In this document: positions 9,059 to 16,523 of the stretch, in pieces | Layout of the letters: each line of letters begins with the position of its first letter | Numbering within the stretch: position 1 is the first letter of the stretch | NCBI GenBank assembly: GCA_016699165.1 | Contig: CP064963.1 | Coordinates: 186,001 to 250,000, forward strand | From: Candidatus Melainabacteria bacterium | GTDB taxonomy: Bacteria > Cyanobacteriota > Vampirovibrionia > Obscuribacterales > Obscuribacteraceae | Direction: 5' to 3' | DNA length: 64,000 nucleotides | Made by a program: the position numbers and the translations under genes | The notes under the pieces: generated by a model | Told to the model about the DNA's origin: nothing | The model's database searches: none | The model's input: the letters and a program-made list of their open reading frames with translations, nothing else

Positions 9059-10096
9059 CTAGGCTAAAACTTTTTTTGTTTCCATCAAGTCATGCGATAA
9101 AAGATATTCGGCAATGCGCACCGCATTTAGTGCTGCACCTATTCTCAAATTGTCTGCCACAACCCACAAATTGATACCGTTTTCAGAGGAAGTATCTTTT
9201 CTGATTCGTCCAACATACACTGGGTCTTTTCCAGCGCAATCTATTGGTGTGGGAAAATGAGCTTTGGACCAGTCGTCCCAAACTTCTATTGCTTCGTTAT
9301 TTGCAAGGCTTTCTCTTACTTGAGCTGGACTTACTTTCTTCTCTAAATCTACTGTCACCGATTCGCTGTGTCCGACAACAACCGGCACGCGCACTGCAGT
9401 GCAAGTAATTGCCAGTTCTGGAATACCTAGAATTTTACGCGATTCGTTTATCACTTTTATTTCTTCAAAAGTGTAACCATCCTCGGAAAATACGTCTATC
9501 TGCGGAATTAAGTTAAAAGCAATAGGACGTTTAAATACTTCTGGCTTGGCTTCATTGCCCGCAAGCACTTCTTTGGTTTGAGCTTGAAGCTCATCGATAG
9601 CTTCTTTGCCAGCGCCACTTACGCTCTGATACGTGGATACGACTACGCGTTTAAGACCAGCTAATTCGTGCAAGACTTTTAGAACGACAACCAACTGGAT
9701 TGTCGAGCAATTAGGATTGGCTATCAATCCGTTGTGATTTTCCAATTCGTGCGCGTTCACTTCAGGCACTATAAGCGGCACGTCTTTGTCCATGCGAAAA
9801 GTGCTTGAATTGTCGATGAATACACAGCCTTGCTTGACTGCGCGTGGTCCCCATTCTTTGCTGACCGAACCGCCTGCTGACGCCAAAACCAAATCGCAAT
9901 TTTTGAAAATCTCGTCTGTAGGCTCTTTTACTTCAATCTTTTTGCCTTTCCATTCGACAAAAGTATTGGCTGAGCGAGCGCTTGCAAGTGCAATAAGCTC
10001 AGATACAGGAAAGTTGCGTTGTTCTAAAACCGACAGCAATTCCTGACCGACACGTCCTGTCGCTCCTAAAATAGCCACTCTCAATTCTTTTTTCAT
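9059..10096 (-). CDS. asd: Aspartate-semialdehyde dehydrogenase
   Basis: Reduces aspartyl phosphate to aspartate semialdehyde with NADPH. The 345-aa protein has the N-terminal Rossmann motif GATGRVGQELL, the catalytic cysteine in NPNCSTIQL (~residue 130), YQSVSGAGKEA and the substrate-binding RVPVVVGHSESV. It is flanked by dapB and dapA, the next enzymes in diaminopimelate synthesis, with gaps of 17 and 13 bp. Confidence 0.95.
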   Translation of the reverse strand: MKKELRVAILGATGRVGQELLSVLEQRNFPVSELIALASARSANTFVEWKGKKIEVKEPTDEIFKNCDLVLASAGGSVSKEWGPRAVKQGCVFIDNSSTFRMDKDVPLIVPEVNAHELENHNGLIANPNCSTIQLVVVLKVLHELAGLKRVVVSTYQSVSGAGKEAIDELQAQTKEVLAGNEAKPEVFKRPIAFNLIPQIDVFSEDGYTFEEIKVINESRKILGIPELAITCTAVRVPVVVGHSESVTVDLEKKVSPAQVRESLANNEAIEVWDDWSKAHFPTPIDCAGKDPVYVGRIRKDTSSENGINLWVVADNLRIGAALNAVRIAEYLLSHDLMETKKVLA

Positions 10097-10113
10097 ATGC
10101 GACTCCGCGATTT

Positions 10114-10890
10114 TTATAGCAGGGTCTCCAGACCCACCACTAATCCATCCAATGATTGTACTGTTCTAAGGCTTAATAGTATGCCTTTGATGAAGCAATC
10201 GGTATTAAAGCTGTCATGATTTATAGTCAAAAGCTCGCCCCGCGACCCGAATATGACCTCCTGGCGCGAAATTAACCCGGGCAATCTAAGTGAGTGCACG
10301 CGCACCCCAGACTCATGGCGGGCGCCACGAGCACCAGGCATCAGCTCTTTTTCGTCCACTACTTTTGGATTGTATTCTTTTTGATTTTCGGCTATTTTGC
10401 GCAATGTATGCGAGGCTGTGCCTGATGGCGCATCGAGCTTATGCGGCTGATGTGTTTCGACGATTTCTACATTCTGGAAATGTTTGGCAGCCGTTTTTGC
10501 AAATTCCATCATGAGAACGGCGCCAATAGAGAAGTTCGGCACAATCATAGAGCCTGTTTTATTCTTTTTGACCAGCGCAGTTAAGTCGGCAATATCTTTT
10601 GCGCTTAATCCAGACGTGCCGATAACAAAGCGCATACCACGCTCCAGAGCCGCTTTTGCATTATTTAAGGCGCTATAGTGCGAGGACAATTCAAGCAAAA
10701 CATCTGCTTCTGTATCGATGGATGCAAGATCTGCAGCGATTGGAATTAGTGTGCCCGGAATCTCGTCGCCGATATAATCGGCATTTTTGCGCCCGAAACC
10801 ACCAACCAGTTCGCAATCGCCCGAGGCAATTATGGCTTGAGCACTAGCCTTTGCTAGTCTGCCATTTATTCCGGCAATGATAACTCGCAT
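10114..10890 (-). CDS. dapB: 4-hydroxy-tetrahydrodipicolinate reductase
   Basis: NAD(P)H-dependent reductase of the diaminopimelate pathway. The N-terminal nucleotide-binding loop is GINGRLAKA and the substrate and catalytic region is ETHQPHKLDAPSGTA (~residues 145-160), including the catalytic His/Lys pair. The 258 aa are typical. The ATG start shares one base with the dut stop, so translation is coupled to dut. The usual GxxGRMG loop carries L instead of M, which is conservative. Confidence 0.93.
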   Translation of the reverse strand: MRVIIAGINGRLAKASAQAIIASGDCELVGGFGRKNADYIGDEIPGTLIPIAADLASIDTEADVLLELSSHYSALNNAKAALERGMRFVIGTSGLSAKDIADLTALVKKNKTGSMIVPNFSIGAVLMMEFAKTAAKHFQNVEIVETHQPHKLDAPSGTASHTLRKIAENQKEYNPKVVDEKELMPGARGARHESGVRVHSLRLPGLISRQEVIFGSRGELLTINHDSFNTDCFIKGILLSLRTVQSLDGLVVGLETLL

Positions 10891-11354
10891 TATACTGTTA
10901 GTAGATTTTTGCCGGTCGAACCAAAGCCGCCTTCGCCGCGAGCTGTTGTTGAAACGCTTTCGACTTCTTCGATTGACACTGTAATTACAGGCGTAATTAC
11001 AAGCTGGGCAATTCTATCGCCAGGTTGAAAAGTGTAAGCTTCTTGACCGTGATTAATAATTAGGACCATTACTTCGCCGCGATAATCAGAGTCGACGGTG
11101 CCGATGCAGTTTGTGAGCGAAATACCGTGCTTGGCAGCAAGCCCTGAGCGGGGGCGAACTTGCCCTTCATAGCCTTGAGGAATTTCAACTTTAATGCCGG
11201 TTGGAAGCATGTCTCTGTGTCCGGCTTTGATTTCGACTGGCTTGTCGCTTGCCAGGCACAAATCAAGACCTGCAGCGCCGCCACTGGCGTATTGGGGCAT
11301 GCCCTGACAGTGGGCGAGTTTTTCAATTTTCAAGGAAACTGGGGCGTCTTTCAT
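10890..11354 (-). CDS. dut: dUTP diphosphatase (dUTPase)
   Basis: Hydrolyses dUTP to dUMP and pyrophosphate, keeping uracil out of DNA. The five trimeric-dUTPase motifs are visible: AAGLDL, PRSGLAAKHG, NCIGTVDSDYRGE, GDRIAQLVI and the C-terminal arm GEGGFGSTG. The 154-aa length is normal. It is the first gene of the lysine/rnj operon, so the operon promoter must lie in 11355-11450. Confidence 0.94.
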   Translation of the reverse strand: MKDAPVSLKIEKLAHCQGMPQYASGGAAGLDLCLASDKPVEIKAGHRDMLPTGIKVEIPQGYEGQVRPRSGLAAKHGISLTNCIGTVDSDYRGEVMVLIINHGQEAYTFQPGDRIAQLVITPVITVSIEEVESVSTTARGEGGFGSTGKNLLTV

Positions 11355-11458
11355 CTTCTCTCACCAATAAAATAGCGGGTCTACAACGGTATAACTTTAT
11401 CATTTATACGCTTTTGCAAGATTGGTAAGAGTTAGGCTGAGGCTAAATCGGCGCAAAC

Positions 11459-11495
11459 AAAAAGACCACCCGAATAAATTCGCGGCGGTCTTTTT
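11459..11495 (-). terminator. Bidirectional intrinsic terminator
   Basis: Perfect outer stem AAAAAGACC / GGTCTTTTT around an inner CGAAT-AA-ATTCG stem. Both strands end in a T5 run, so it can stop transcription either way. On the minus strand it closes the candidate structured RNA described next and protects the dut operon from read-through. Confidence 0.8.
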
Positions 11496-11663
11496 ACTAC
11501 TGTCTAGCTGCCTGTTGCACAGGCTCAGTATTTTCGAAGCGCTTCAGCTAGTCCTTCACGCTAGGCGGGCTGCTTACTGTCGTTTCCGGTTGACGTCAAC
11601 CTGTCGTTTCCGTTTTGCCCCTCGGCTCAAAGCAACTCCGTTTCGAATTGCTCACCGTCTACA
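11459..11663 (-). ncRNA. Unidentified structured RNA candidate, about 205 nt
   Basis: No credible ORF is present, but the minus strand shows a well-formed promoter (11670-11698), a run of hairpins and a strong terminator. The hairpins are a 14-bp palindrome GGTTGACGTCAACC (11588-11601) flanked by two copies of CTGTCGTTTCCG (11577-11588 and 11601-11612, plus-strand reading), a 7-bp stem CTAGCTG/CAGCTAG (11504-11510 with 11545-11551) and a nested GCCTG-TTGCA-CAGGC loop (11510-11524). Size is in the range of 6S RNA, but no hallmark of 6S, RNase P, SRP RNA or tmRNA was recognised. Its identity is open; existence as a transcript is inference. Confidence 0.5.
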
Positions 11664-11669
11664 TTTATA

Positions 11670-11698
11670 ACTATAGCAATCACTGATAGCGCTGTGAA
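11670..11698 (-). promoter_or_regulatory. Sigma70-type promoter of the structured RNA
   Basis: On the minus strand, -35 TTCACA (11698-11693), a 17-bp spacer and an extended -10 TGC-TATAGT (TATAGT at 11675-11670). Transcription would start near 11663 and run towards the terminator at 11459. Confidence 0.55.
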
Positions 11699-11699
11699 G

Positions 11700-12474
11700 T
11701 ATCCCAAAAATAATTTCTCAAAATATTTTTTAGTCCTTGTCTAACTGCATAATGAGCCAGTATGGCTTTAACTTGTTATCATTGAAAGTCTTGAACCACA
11801 CATGGTGCTTTTGCTTCAAGGTTTTTGCAGCGATTTGTGGCGCTTTAGCGAAAGCCGCATTAAGCCTGGCTTTGAATCGATACATGTCAGGCGCAAGCGG
11901 TATCATAAAAGCACCACATATAAGGATTAGAAATTGAGAAAAAATGCAAAGTAAAAAGCGCAAAGCCTGGAAAGCCTTGCTAAGCAAATCTTTCCAGTGG
12001 CGTAGCCAACGACTCCTTGATACCATCTTTGGTGTCGCTTGCTGCTATGCGTTTTGATTATGCTCGACCACAGTAAGTCAGACTTACCAGCAGTCAGGCA
12101 TTTTCCTCTCGTGTCTTTGGGCTCTTAGGAGTTGCCTCCAGTAGATCACCTTAAACACGGATTTTTGTTCGACTCATGTCTTGGTTGACGCTTTTGACCC
12201 GTCTATATCCGTCCAGCTAGGCTGAAACGTCCAAGAAGCTATGATAATCGTTATACATTATATGCCCGCGGCTCGCTCTTTATATTCATGACTTCCTCAC
12301 TTTTTTGGTTAAAAACAAATTTTTTGACAAGCTCGAAACCTTGAATATATGGTCAATATATCGATTCTATATACACAAGCTCGACTGGTCTTGTCTAAGC
12401 TTGGTAAACGGCAAGGCGGCTTAGAATTTCCCTGTGGCTCGGGACTATATATAATGTAGTGACGCATGCAAAAT
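11700..12474. other. Gene-free interval before tRNA-Thr
   Basis: No ORF here has a convincing start, composition or family resemblance. The interval contains a palindrome GTAAGTC-A-GACTTAC (12073-12087), a stem CTGGAAAG/CTTTCCAG around 11966-12000 followed by a T-rich stretch on the minus strand, and a minus-strand TATAAT near 12265 without a good -35. A second non-coding RNA on the minus strand is possible but weakly supported. TATAAT at 12450-12455 (+) is a plausible -10 for the tRNA gene, with no clear -35. Confidence 0.4.
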
Positions 12475-12550
12475 GCCGACGTGGCTCAGCTGGTAGAGCA
12501 GCGGTTTCGTAAACCGCAGGTCGTGGGTTCGATCCCCATCGTCGGCTCCA
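12475..12550 (+). tRNA. tRNA-Thr (anticodon CGT)
   Basis: Complete cloverleaf: acceptor GCCGACG/CGTCGGC, D arm GCTC...GAGC, anticodon stem GCGGT/ACCGC with loop TTCGTAA (anticodon CGT, reads ACG), variable loop AGGTC, and T arm GTGGG-TTCGATC-CCCAT. The 3' TCCA means CCA is genome-encoded. The last 17 bases are duplicated at 24678, marking this gene as the integration site of the downstream element; integration leaves the tRNA intact. Confidence 0.95.
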
Positions 12551-12551
12551 T
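12534..12551 (+). repeat. attL core (18-bp direct repeat)
   Basis: CCCCATCGTCGGCTCCAT, covering the end of the T arm, the 3' acceptor strand and CCA of tRNA-Thr. An identical copy is at 24678-24695. Confidence 0.88.
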
Positions 12552-12625
12552 ACTAAAAAAACAAAATCTTGAATGTGTGATGCCTATTGGTTTCCATGCA
12601 TTCTCAATAAAGATAAAATGCGGTG

Positions 12626-12675
12626 ATCTTCCCATTTATCTCCCCACATTGTGGGAAACTCTAGGGTAAGCAGGG
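12626..12675 (+). repeat. Left subterminal imperfect direct repeat
   Basis: About 45-50 bp beginning ATCTTCCCATTTATCTCCCC and containing CTAGGGTAAGCAGGG, matching 24537-24586 in the same orientation at most positions. Placement just inside each att core suggests arm-type binding sites for the integrase or excisionase. Confidence 0.55.
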
Positions 12676-12722
12676 TCAACTGACTCTGATTGTTTGTGCA
12701 TATTGTTGAAGAACAGGCAAAA

Positions 12723-12749
12723 GTATCGACGGTATCGACGGTATCGACG
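12723..12749 (+). repeat. Left iteron cluster (3 x GTATCGACG)
   Basis: Three uninterrupted copies of the 9-mer GTATCGACG, with a fourth at 12805-12813 inside the 3' end of the integrase gene. The same 9-mer occurs five times in the opposite orientation at 22182-22271. Confidence 0.8.
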
Positions 12750-12752
12750 TAA

Positions 12753-14780
12753 TTAAGCGCCCGTCATAGTTTTGGGACCGTCGGTTCTGTGCTCAGTCGA
12801 CGGGGTATCGACGGTAGAACTAAAAGCTTCTCTAAGCTTATCGTTGTTTCTCTTGATGTCGTCATTTATCCAACTGGCGTAATGACGAACGAGAGTTTCA
12901 ATTCCTACATGACCAAGATGCCTGGCGATGTGTGGCAATGGAATGCTTTTAATTATGCAGTGCGTTGCAAATGTATGTCTTAGCTGGTAGCTCTCACGAT
13001 GTCTGATGCCAGCAGTTTTTAACGCACGCGCCCAAATTCTGTCTAGATGTTTATCTATGGGTTTGCCTTTCTTATCCATAAAGACATGTCCATCTTTGTC
13101 TTGTACGGGACGCTTCTTAAGTTCCTCAAGCGCTGCTTTTACTTGAGGGAGCATAGGAATGTCTCGGATTGATGATTTAGTTTTAGGAGAGCCTTCTACG
13201 CCTTTGACCCTACCCTTGGTGATTCGAATTTCTCCTTTCCTCCAGTCGATATCAGACCAGCGCAAAGCAAGCATTTCATTTGGTCGAGCGCCAGTATATG
13301 CAAGCACGGTGAAGAGTGGTCTATAGTGTTCGTCGCTGGCTGCTAATGCTATTCGAAGCTCATCTTCTGAAAGCGGGTCTATCTCTGCTTTGGGTTCTGT
13401 TACTCGTTTGACTGCTCTTGTAGGATCTTTGTCGATGGTTCCTGCAAGCTCTTCATTCCTGAGAATTGAGCGCAATATTTGCATTATTGTATTTATTCTA
13501 GAAGGTGACAAAGGTTGCCCACCTTTCTTTTGCCTTGGCTTTGTTGCTAAATTTGATTGAAACACTCGCAGAGCGTGAACGGAAATATCTCGCACGGGCA
13601 TCTTGCCAAAGGCAGGTAGTAAATCATGATTGAGAATTTCTTTGTAAGAACGAATGGAGGAAGCTTTGGCGCTTTGTTTCTCTTGCAAAAATTCTTCTGC
13701 TGCTTGTGCAAAGGTTTTCGGCTTAACTGCTTTGCCAAGTTTTGCAAAACCTTCCCAGCGTTGACCGGCTAGTTTAGAAAGATTGATTTCGTTTTGTATT
13801 TCATTCCATGCGATTTCCGCCAGGCGCTTATCGCCTATTATTTTCTTCCAGTCCTTACCGTAGTACCGGACTCTGATACCGTATTTGCCACTAGTCTTTT
13901 CTCTGAATACGCCCACTATGACTGGCTCCTGTTGTTTTTCTGTTCTTGTCGGTATACTCTTTTTTTGGCAGGTACCGCCGCAAAATTGTTTATCTGCTTT
14001 TCCTACGATTACTTTGTCGCAACCGCGGCAACGTTCTATTGATGCTCTTCTTAATAACTTTCTTTGTAAGGCTAGTCCCATCGCTTCCCATGGTGAGCTA
14101 ATTTGTACTTCATAAGCTAATCCCCAGGACTGATTTTCGAATCTCCAAACTAATTCAGAATGTACATAACACAGAATGTGGTTGAGAGCACGTCTTAAAA
14201 ATTCGGTTCCCGCTATACAGATATTGGAAGAGAACTCTTTTGGGATAAGCACCCCTTCCGTAAGAGTGATATTGCTAAACAAAAAAACAGTAGTGAGTTT
14301 TTGAGATGTGATTATTGAAGTAAAGTTTGGATACTCTTTATTTTTTTTGGGGACGGAAATAGTAACAAGAGCCGCGTCGGGCTGAACTTCAATTTTTACC
14401 CAGCTCTCTAGCATTTGCGTCTTCTGACTATTTATAAGTTCGGAGATCTCATTTAACAGTTTCATGGAATTCGCCGCTTGTAATAGAGTGTCTACGTCAA
14501 CCAGACCGGCAATAGGCAATCCCCAACGTTCTACGAATGTTTTCGCACTATCTCTGTCAATAACGAAATCTATAAAGTCATTAAACAATGCATCCTGCAC
14601 AAGAGAATCATTCAGTTCGTATTCACGAATAACAGGCCCAGAACCTTTTATATATTCCATATTCACTTGAGAAATCGGGGTGACATTGCTTTCTTTTTTC
14701 GGATGGAAGAAAGAGTAGTTTTTTAGGACTACCCATCTTGTTCCTACGCCTACTGATTGTTGTTTTTTTCGCTTTACCAT
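12753..14780 (-). CDS. int: Tyrosine recombinase (integrase) with N-terminal zinc-finger region
   Basis: Site-specific integrase of the element. The catalytic domain (residues ~460-650) shows the Arg in AYTGARPNEMLAL, the QLRHTFAT His/Arg motif, HLGHVGIET and the nucleophile in RHYASW. A SAM-like core-binding domain precedes it (~350-440). The first ~270 residues are not part of ordinary integrases: they contain a four-cysteine knuckle, CRGCDKVIVGKADKQFCGGTC, resembling the CGNR zinc finger, preceded by an unrecognised domain of ~220 residues. The 675-aa length is about 250 above typical. It lies beside attL and reads towards it, the usual arrangement. Confidence 0.9.
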   Translation of the reverse strand: MVKRKKQQSVGVGTRWVVLKNYSFFHPKKESNVTPISQVNMEYIKGSGPVIREYELNDSLVQDALFNDFIDFVIDRDSAKTFVERWGLPIAGLVDVDTLLQAANSMKLLNEISELINSQKTQMLESWVKIEVQPDAALVTISVPKKNKEYPNFTSIITSQKLTTVFLFSNITLTEGVLIPKEFSSNICIAGTEFLRRALNHILCYVHSELVWRFENQSWGLAYEVQISSPWEAMGLALQRKLLRRASIERCRGCDKVIVGKADKQFCGGTCQKKSIPTRTEKQQEPVIVGVFREKTSGKYGIRVRYYGKDWKKIIGDKRLAEIAWNEIQNEINLSKLAGQRWEGFAKLGKAVKPKTFAQAAEEFLQEKQSAKASSIRSYKEILNHDLLPAFGKMPVRDISVHALRVFQSNLATKPRQKKGGQPLSPSRINTIMQILRSILRNEELAGTIDKDPTRAVKRVTEPKAEIDPLSEDELRIALAASDEHYRPLFTVLAYTGARPNEMLALRWSDIDWRKGEIRITKGRVKGVEGSPKTKSSIRDIPMLPQVKAALEELKKRPVQDKDGHVFMDKKGKPIDKHLDRIWARALKTAGIRHRESYQLRHTFATHCIIKSIPLPHIARHLGHVGIETLVRHYASWINDDIKRNNDKLREAFSSTVDTPSTEHRTDGPKTMTGA

Positions 14781-14806
14781 GTCCGCAATTTGTCCGAAAT
14801 ACGACT

Positions 14807-14835
14807 TTGAACCTTATCAATCTGAGGGTGATAAT
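14807..14835 (+). promoter_or_regulatory. Candidate promoter of the replication operon
   Basis: TTGAAC (14807-14812), 17-bp spacer, GATAAT (14830-14835), located between the divergent integrase and excisionase-like genes and about 48 bp before the latter. Confidence 0.55.
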
Positions 14836-14882
14836 ACCAGCATAGTCCAACGAAAGCAACGCGATTTTATGCGAGGTATCAA

Positions 14883-15125
14883 ATGTCAAAAAAGAATATA
14901 GACGCAGAAGGCTCTAAAGCCAAGCGTTTTTTGAGCGTGGCGGAAGCAGCTCAATATCTAGGGGTAAGTGAAAAACTTATATATCGAATGGTGTGGAACC
15001 GTGAGCTTGAACATGCACGCCTAGGAACCGCAATCAGGATTGATGAGGAGGTTCTGTTGCGAAAGGTGCGGGAACTTACTGTTGCTGAATATAAGCCAGG
15101 CGCAATCAGTTTGGAGGGCGTATGA
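14883..15125 (+). CDS. Excisionase-family HTH DNA-binding protein
   Basis: An 80-aa protein with one MerR/excisionase-type helix-turn-helix: FLSVAEAAQYLGVSEKLIYRM followed by the wing ELEHARLGTAIRIDEEVL. Proteins of this kind act as recombination directionality factors or transcription regulators in integrative elements. It is divergent from the integrase and heads the plus-strand operon. GAGG about 8 nt before the ATG supports the start. Whether it is Xis or a regulator cannot be decided from sequence alone. Confidence 0.8.
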   Translation: MSKKNIDAEGSKAKRFLSVAEAAQYLGVSEKLIYRMVWNRELEHARLGTAIRIDEEVLLRKVRELTVAEYKPGAISLEGV

Positions 15126-15313
15126 ATTCGATGCCATATTTTAAAGGTTGTCGTCTTCGGGTAGTGCCTAGTGAAATATTGGCTTGCGATGCCGATTGCA
15201 ACAACTGCCCGTTATTCCAAGCAATAGAAAAGAAAGCCATGCCCCGTCCTTGGTGGTATCGCATTTGGAACCGCTTTCTATACTTTCTAAATGGAGTATT
15301 TAGACATGTTTAA
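15122..15313 (+). CDS. Small cysteine-containing hypothetical protein
   Basis: 63 aa, with its ATG overlapping the upstream TGA (ATGA), which argues for translational coupling and a genuine gene. It has a C-x3-C-x2-C cluster (ACDADCNNCPLF) that could bind a metal, and a Trp/aromatic-rich basic C-terminus (PWWYRIWNRFLYFLNGVF). No family recognised. Confidence 0.5.
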   Translation: MNSMPYFKGCRLRVVPSEILACDADCNNCPLFQAIEKKAMPRPWWYRIWNRFLYFLNGVFRHV

Positions 15314-15521
15314 ACCAATAATATATCCAACTCTAATTTATAGAGAACGGTATGACCAGCTTCATTTACTTGCAGCAAAGAGCGCATTGTCTTTGTGTGA
15401 AGCTGAAGCTGAGAATATGACCGAAAAAGAAAAGCGAGTTTTTCGAACTCTCTTTGCTAACCGCTGGTCACGCGGGCTTCAGGAATGCAAACAAACTATT
15501 GAGCAACTTACAAACCTATAA
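15306..15521 (+). CDS. Small hypothetical protein
   Basis: 71 aa, mostly helical (LLAAKSALSLCEAEAENMTEKEKRVFRTLFANRW). The ATG at 15306 is preceded by GGAG at a 9-nt spacing, so I prefer it to the ATG five codons upstream. It overlaps the previous small gene by 8 bp and precedes the primase. No family recognised. Confidence 0.5.
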   Translation: MFKPIIYPTLIYRERYDQLHLLAAKSALSLCEAEAENMTEKEKRVFRTLFANRWSRGLQECKQTIEQLTNL

Positions 15522-15563
15522 ACAGCAAAGCGCCCTGGCAGGCGCTTGCAAGGAGAAAGATTT

Positions 15564-16523
15564 TTGGAACCTTTTTATGATACCACGGCGGTACCAACAC
15601 CGCTAGAATATTTTGCCAGCATATTCGATTTGAAACGCCATCACGGCAACGTCTTGGTGAATTGCTGTTTTCATTCCGACAGTTCACCGTCACTATCTAT
15701 CAATGTAGACGACGCTCGCTATCAGTGCTTTGCGTGCGGTGTTAGCGGACGCGGTGTTGTTAGTTTTCATATGACTCTGCATGGCACTGAGTACAAAGAA
15801 GCCCTCAAGCAGTTGACGGGTGGCGTGTATGAATTGCCTAATCGGATTACTGCAAAACCTTATACAGAGCAAAGCGACGAAGAAAAGACATTAGCTGCAC
15901 GCAAGAGGTGGGAACAGTCTCAACCTATATTGCGAGGTTGTCCAGTTGACCTTTATTTAAGAGCAAGAGGAATTGAATTGGATATTTATCCTGATATGGT
16001 GCGGTATCATCCCGACTTGCCATACGGACATCAAGATGGCACGTTCACGCGGCATCCGGCAATGGTGGCATGCGTCCAAAATCTAACTGGCGAGTTCATG
16101 GGAATTCATCGAACCTTTCTGACCGAGGATGGGCGAAAAGCAGATGTTCCAAGAGTAAAAAAAATGTACGGGCAATCTGGAGTGATTCAACTTTATAAAC
16201 CATCTGATTGCTTGGGGGTAGCAGAAGGACTTGAAACAGCGCTCAGTTACCGTATCCTAGCCGATATACCGGTATGGTGCGCCGGGTCAGCTTGGGCACT
16301 GGGAGAAATACAACTTCCAAAAGTAGAACGCGTTTTTATTTGTGTCGATTTAGATCGAAGCGGCAAAGGCGAATTGGTTTTTGAAAATCTTGCCCGTCGC
16401 TTAGTGAGCGAAGGACGCACTGTTTATAAATGCGCTCCAAAAGCTTTCAAACCAATGACAGACAAGTCTTTTGACTGGAACGATTACTTGATTCAAACGA
16501 AGGAAATAAACAATGGCAACTGA
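15564..16523 (+). CDS. CHC2 zinc-finger / Toprim primase
   Basis: DNA primase of the element. The N-terminal zinc finger reads CCFHSDSSPS then YQCFACG (~residues 32-60), as in DnaG/P4-type primases. The Toprim part has GVAEGLETALS (catalytic Glu, ~residue 220) and VFICVDLDRSGKG (DxD, ~260). AAGGAG lies 8 nt before TTG 15564, so this is the likely start; a TTG six codons earlier would put the Shine-Dalgarno inside the gene. A 7-bp hairpin AAGCGCC-CTGGCA-GGCGCTT (15528-15547) sits just before the RBS and could modulate translation. Its 3' end overlaps the ATPase gene by 11 bp. Confidence 0.85.
   Translation: MEPFYDTTAVPTPLEYFASIFDLKRHHGNVLVNCCFHSDSSPSLSINVDDARYQCFACGVSGRGVVSFHMTLHGTEYKEALKQLTGGVYELPNRITAKPYTEQSDEEKTLAARKRWEQSQPILRGCPVDLYLRARGIELDIYPDMVRYHPDLPYGHQDGTFTRHPAMVACVQNLTGEFMGIHRTFLTEDGRKADVPRVKKMYGQSGVIQLYKPSDCLGVAEGLETALSYRILADIPVWCAGSAWALGEIQLPKVERVFICVDLDRSGKGELVFENLARRLVSEGRTVYKCAPKAFKPMTDKSFDWNDYLIQTKEINNGN

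Noticed and set aside
11730..12026. 98-aa ORF on the minus strand and a 66-aa ORF on the plus strand before tRNA-Thr
   Set aside because: Neither has a ribosome-binding site or a recognisable family, and the region has strong inverted repeats that produce chance ORFs.
12466..12669. 67-aa ORF overlapping tRNA-Thr
   Set aside because: It is a read-through of the tRNA gene in one frame; the apparent protein is simply the tRNA sequence translated.
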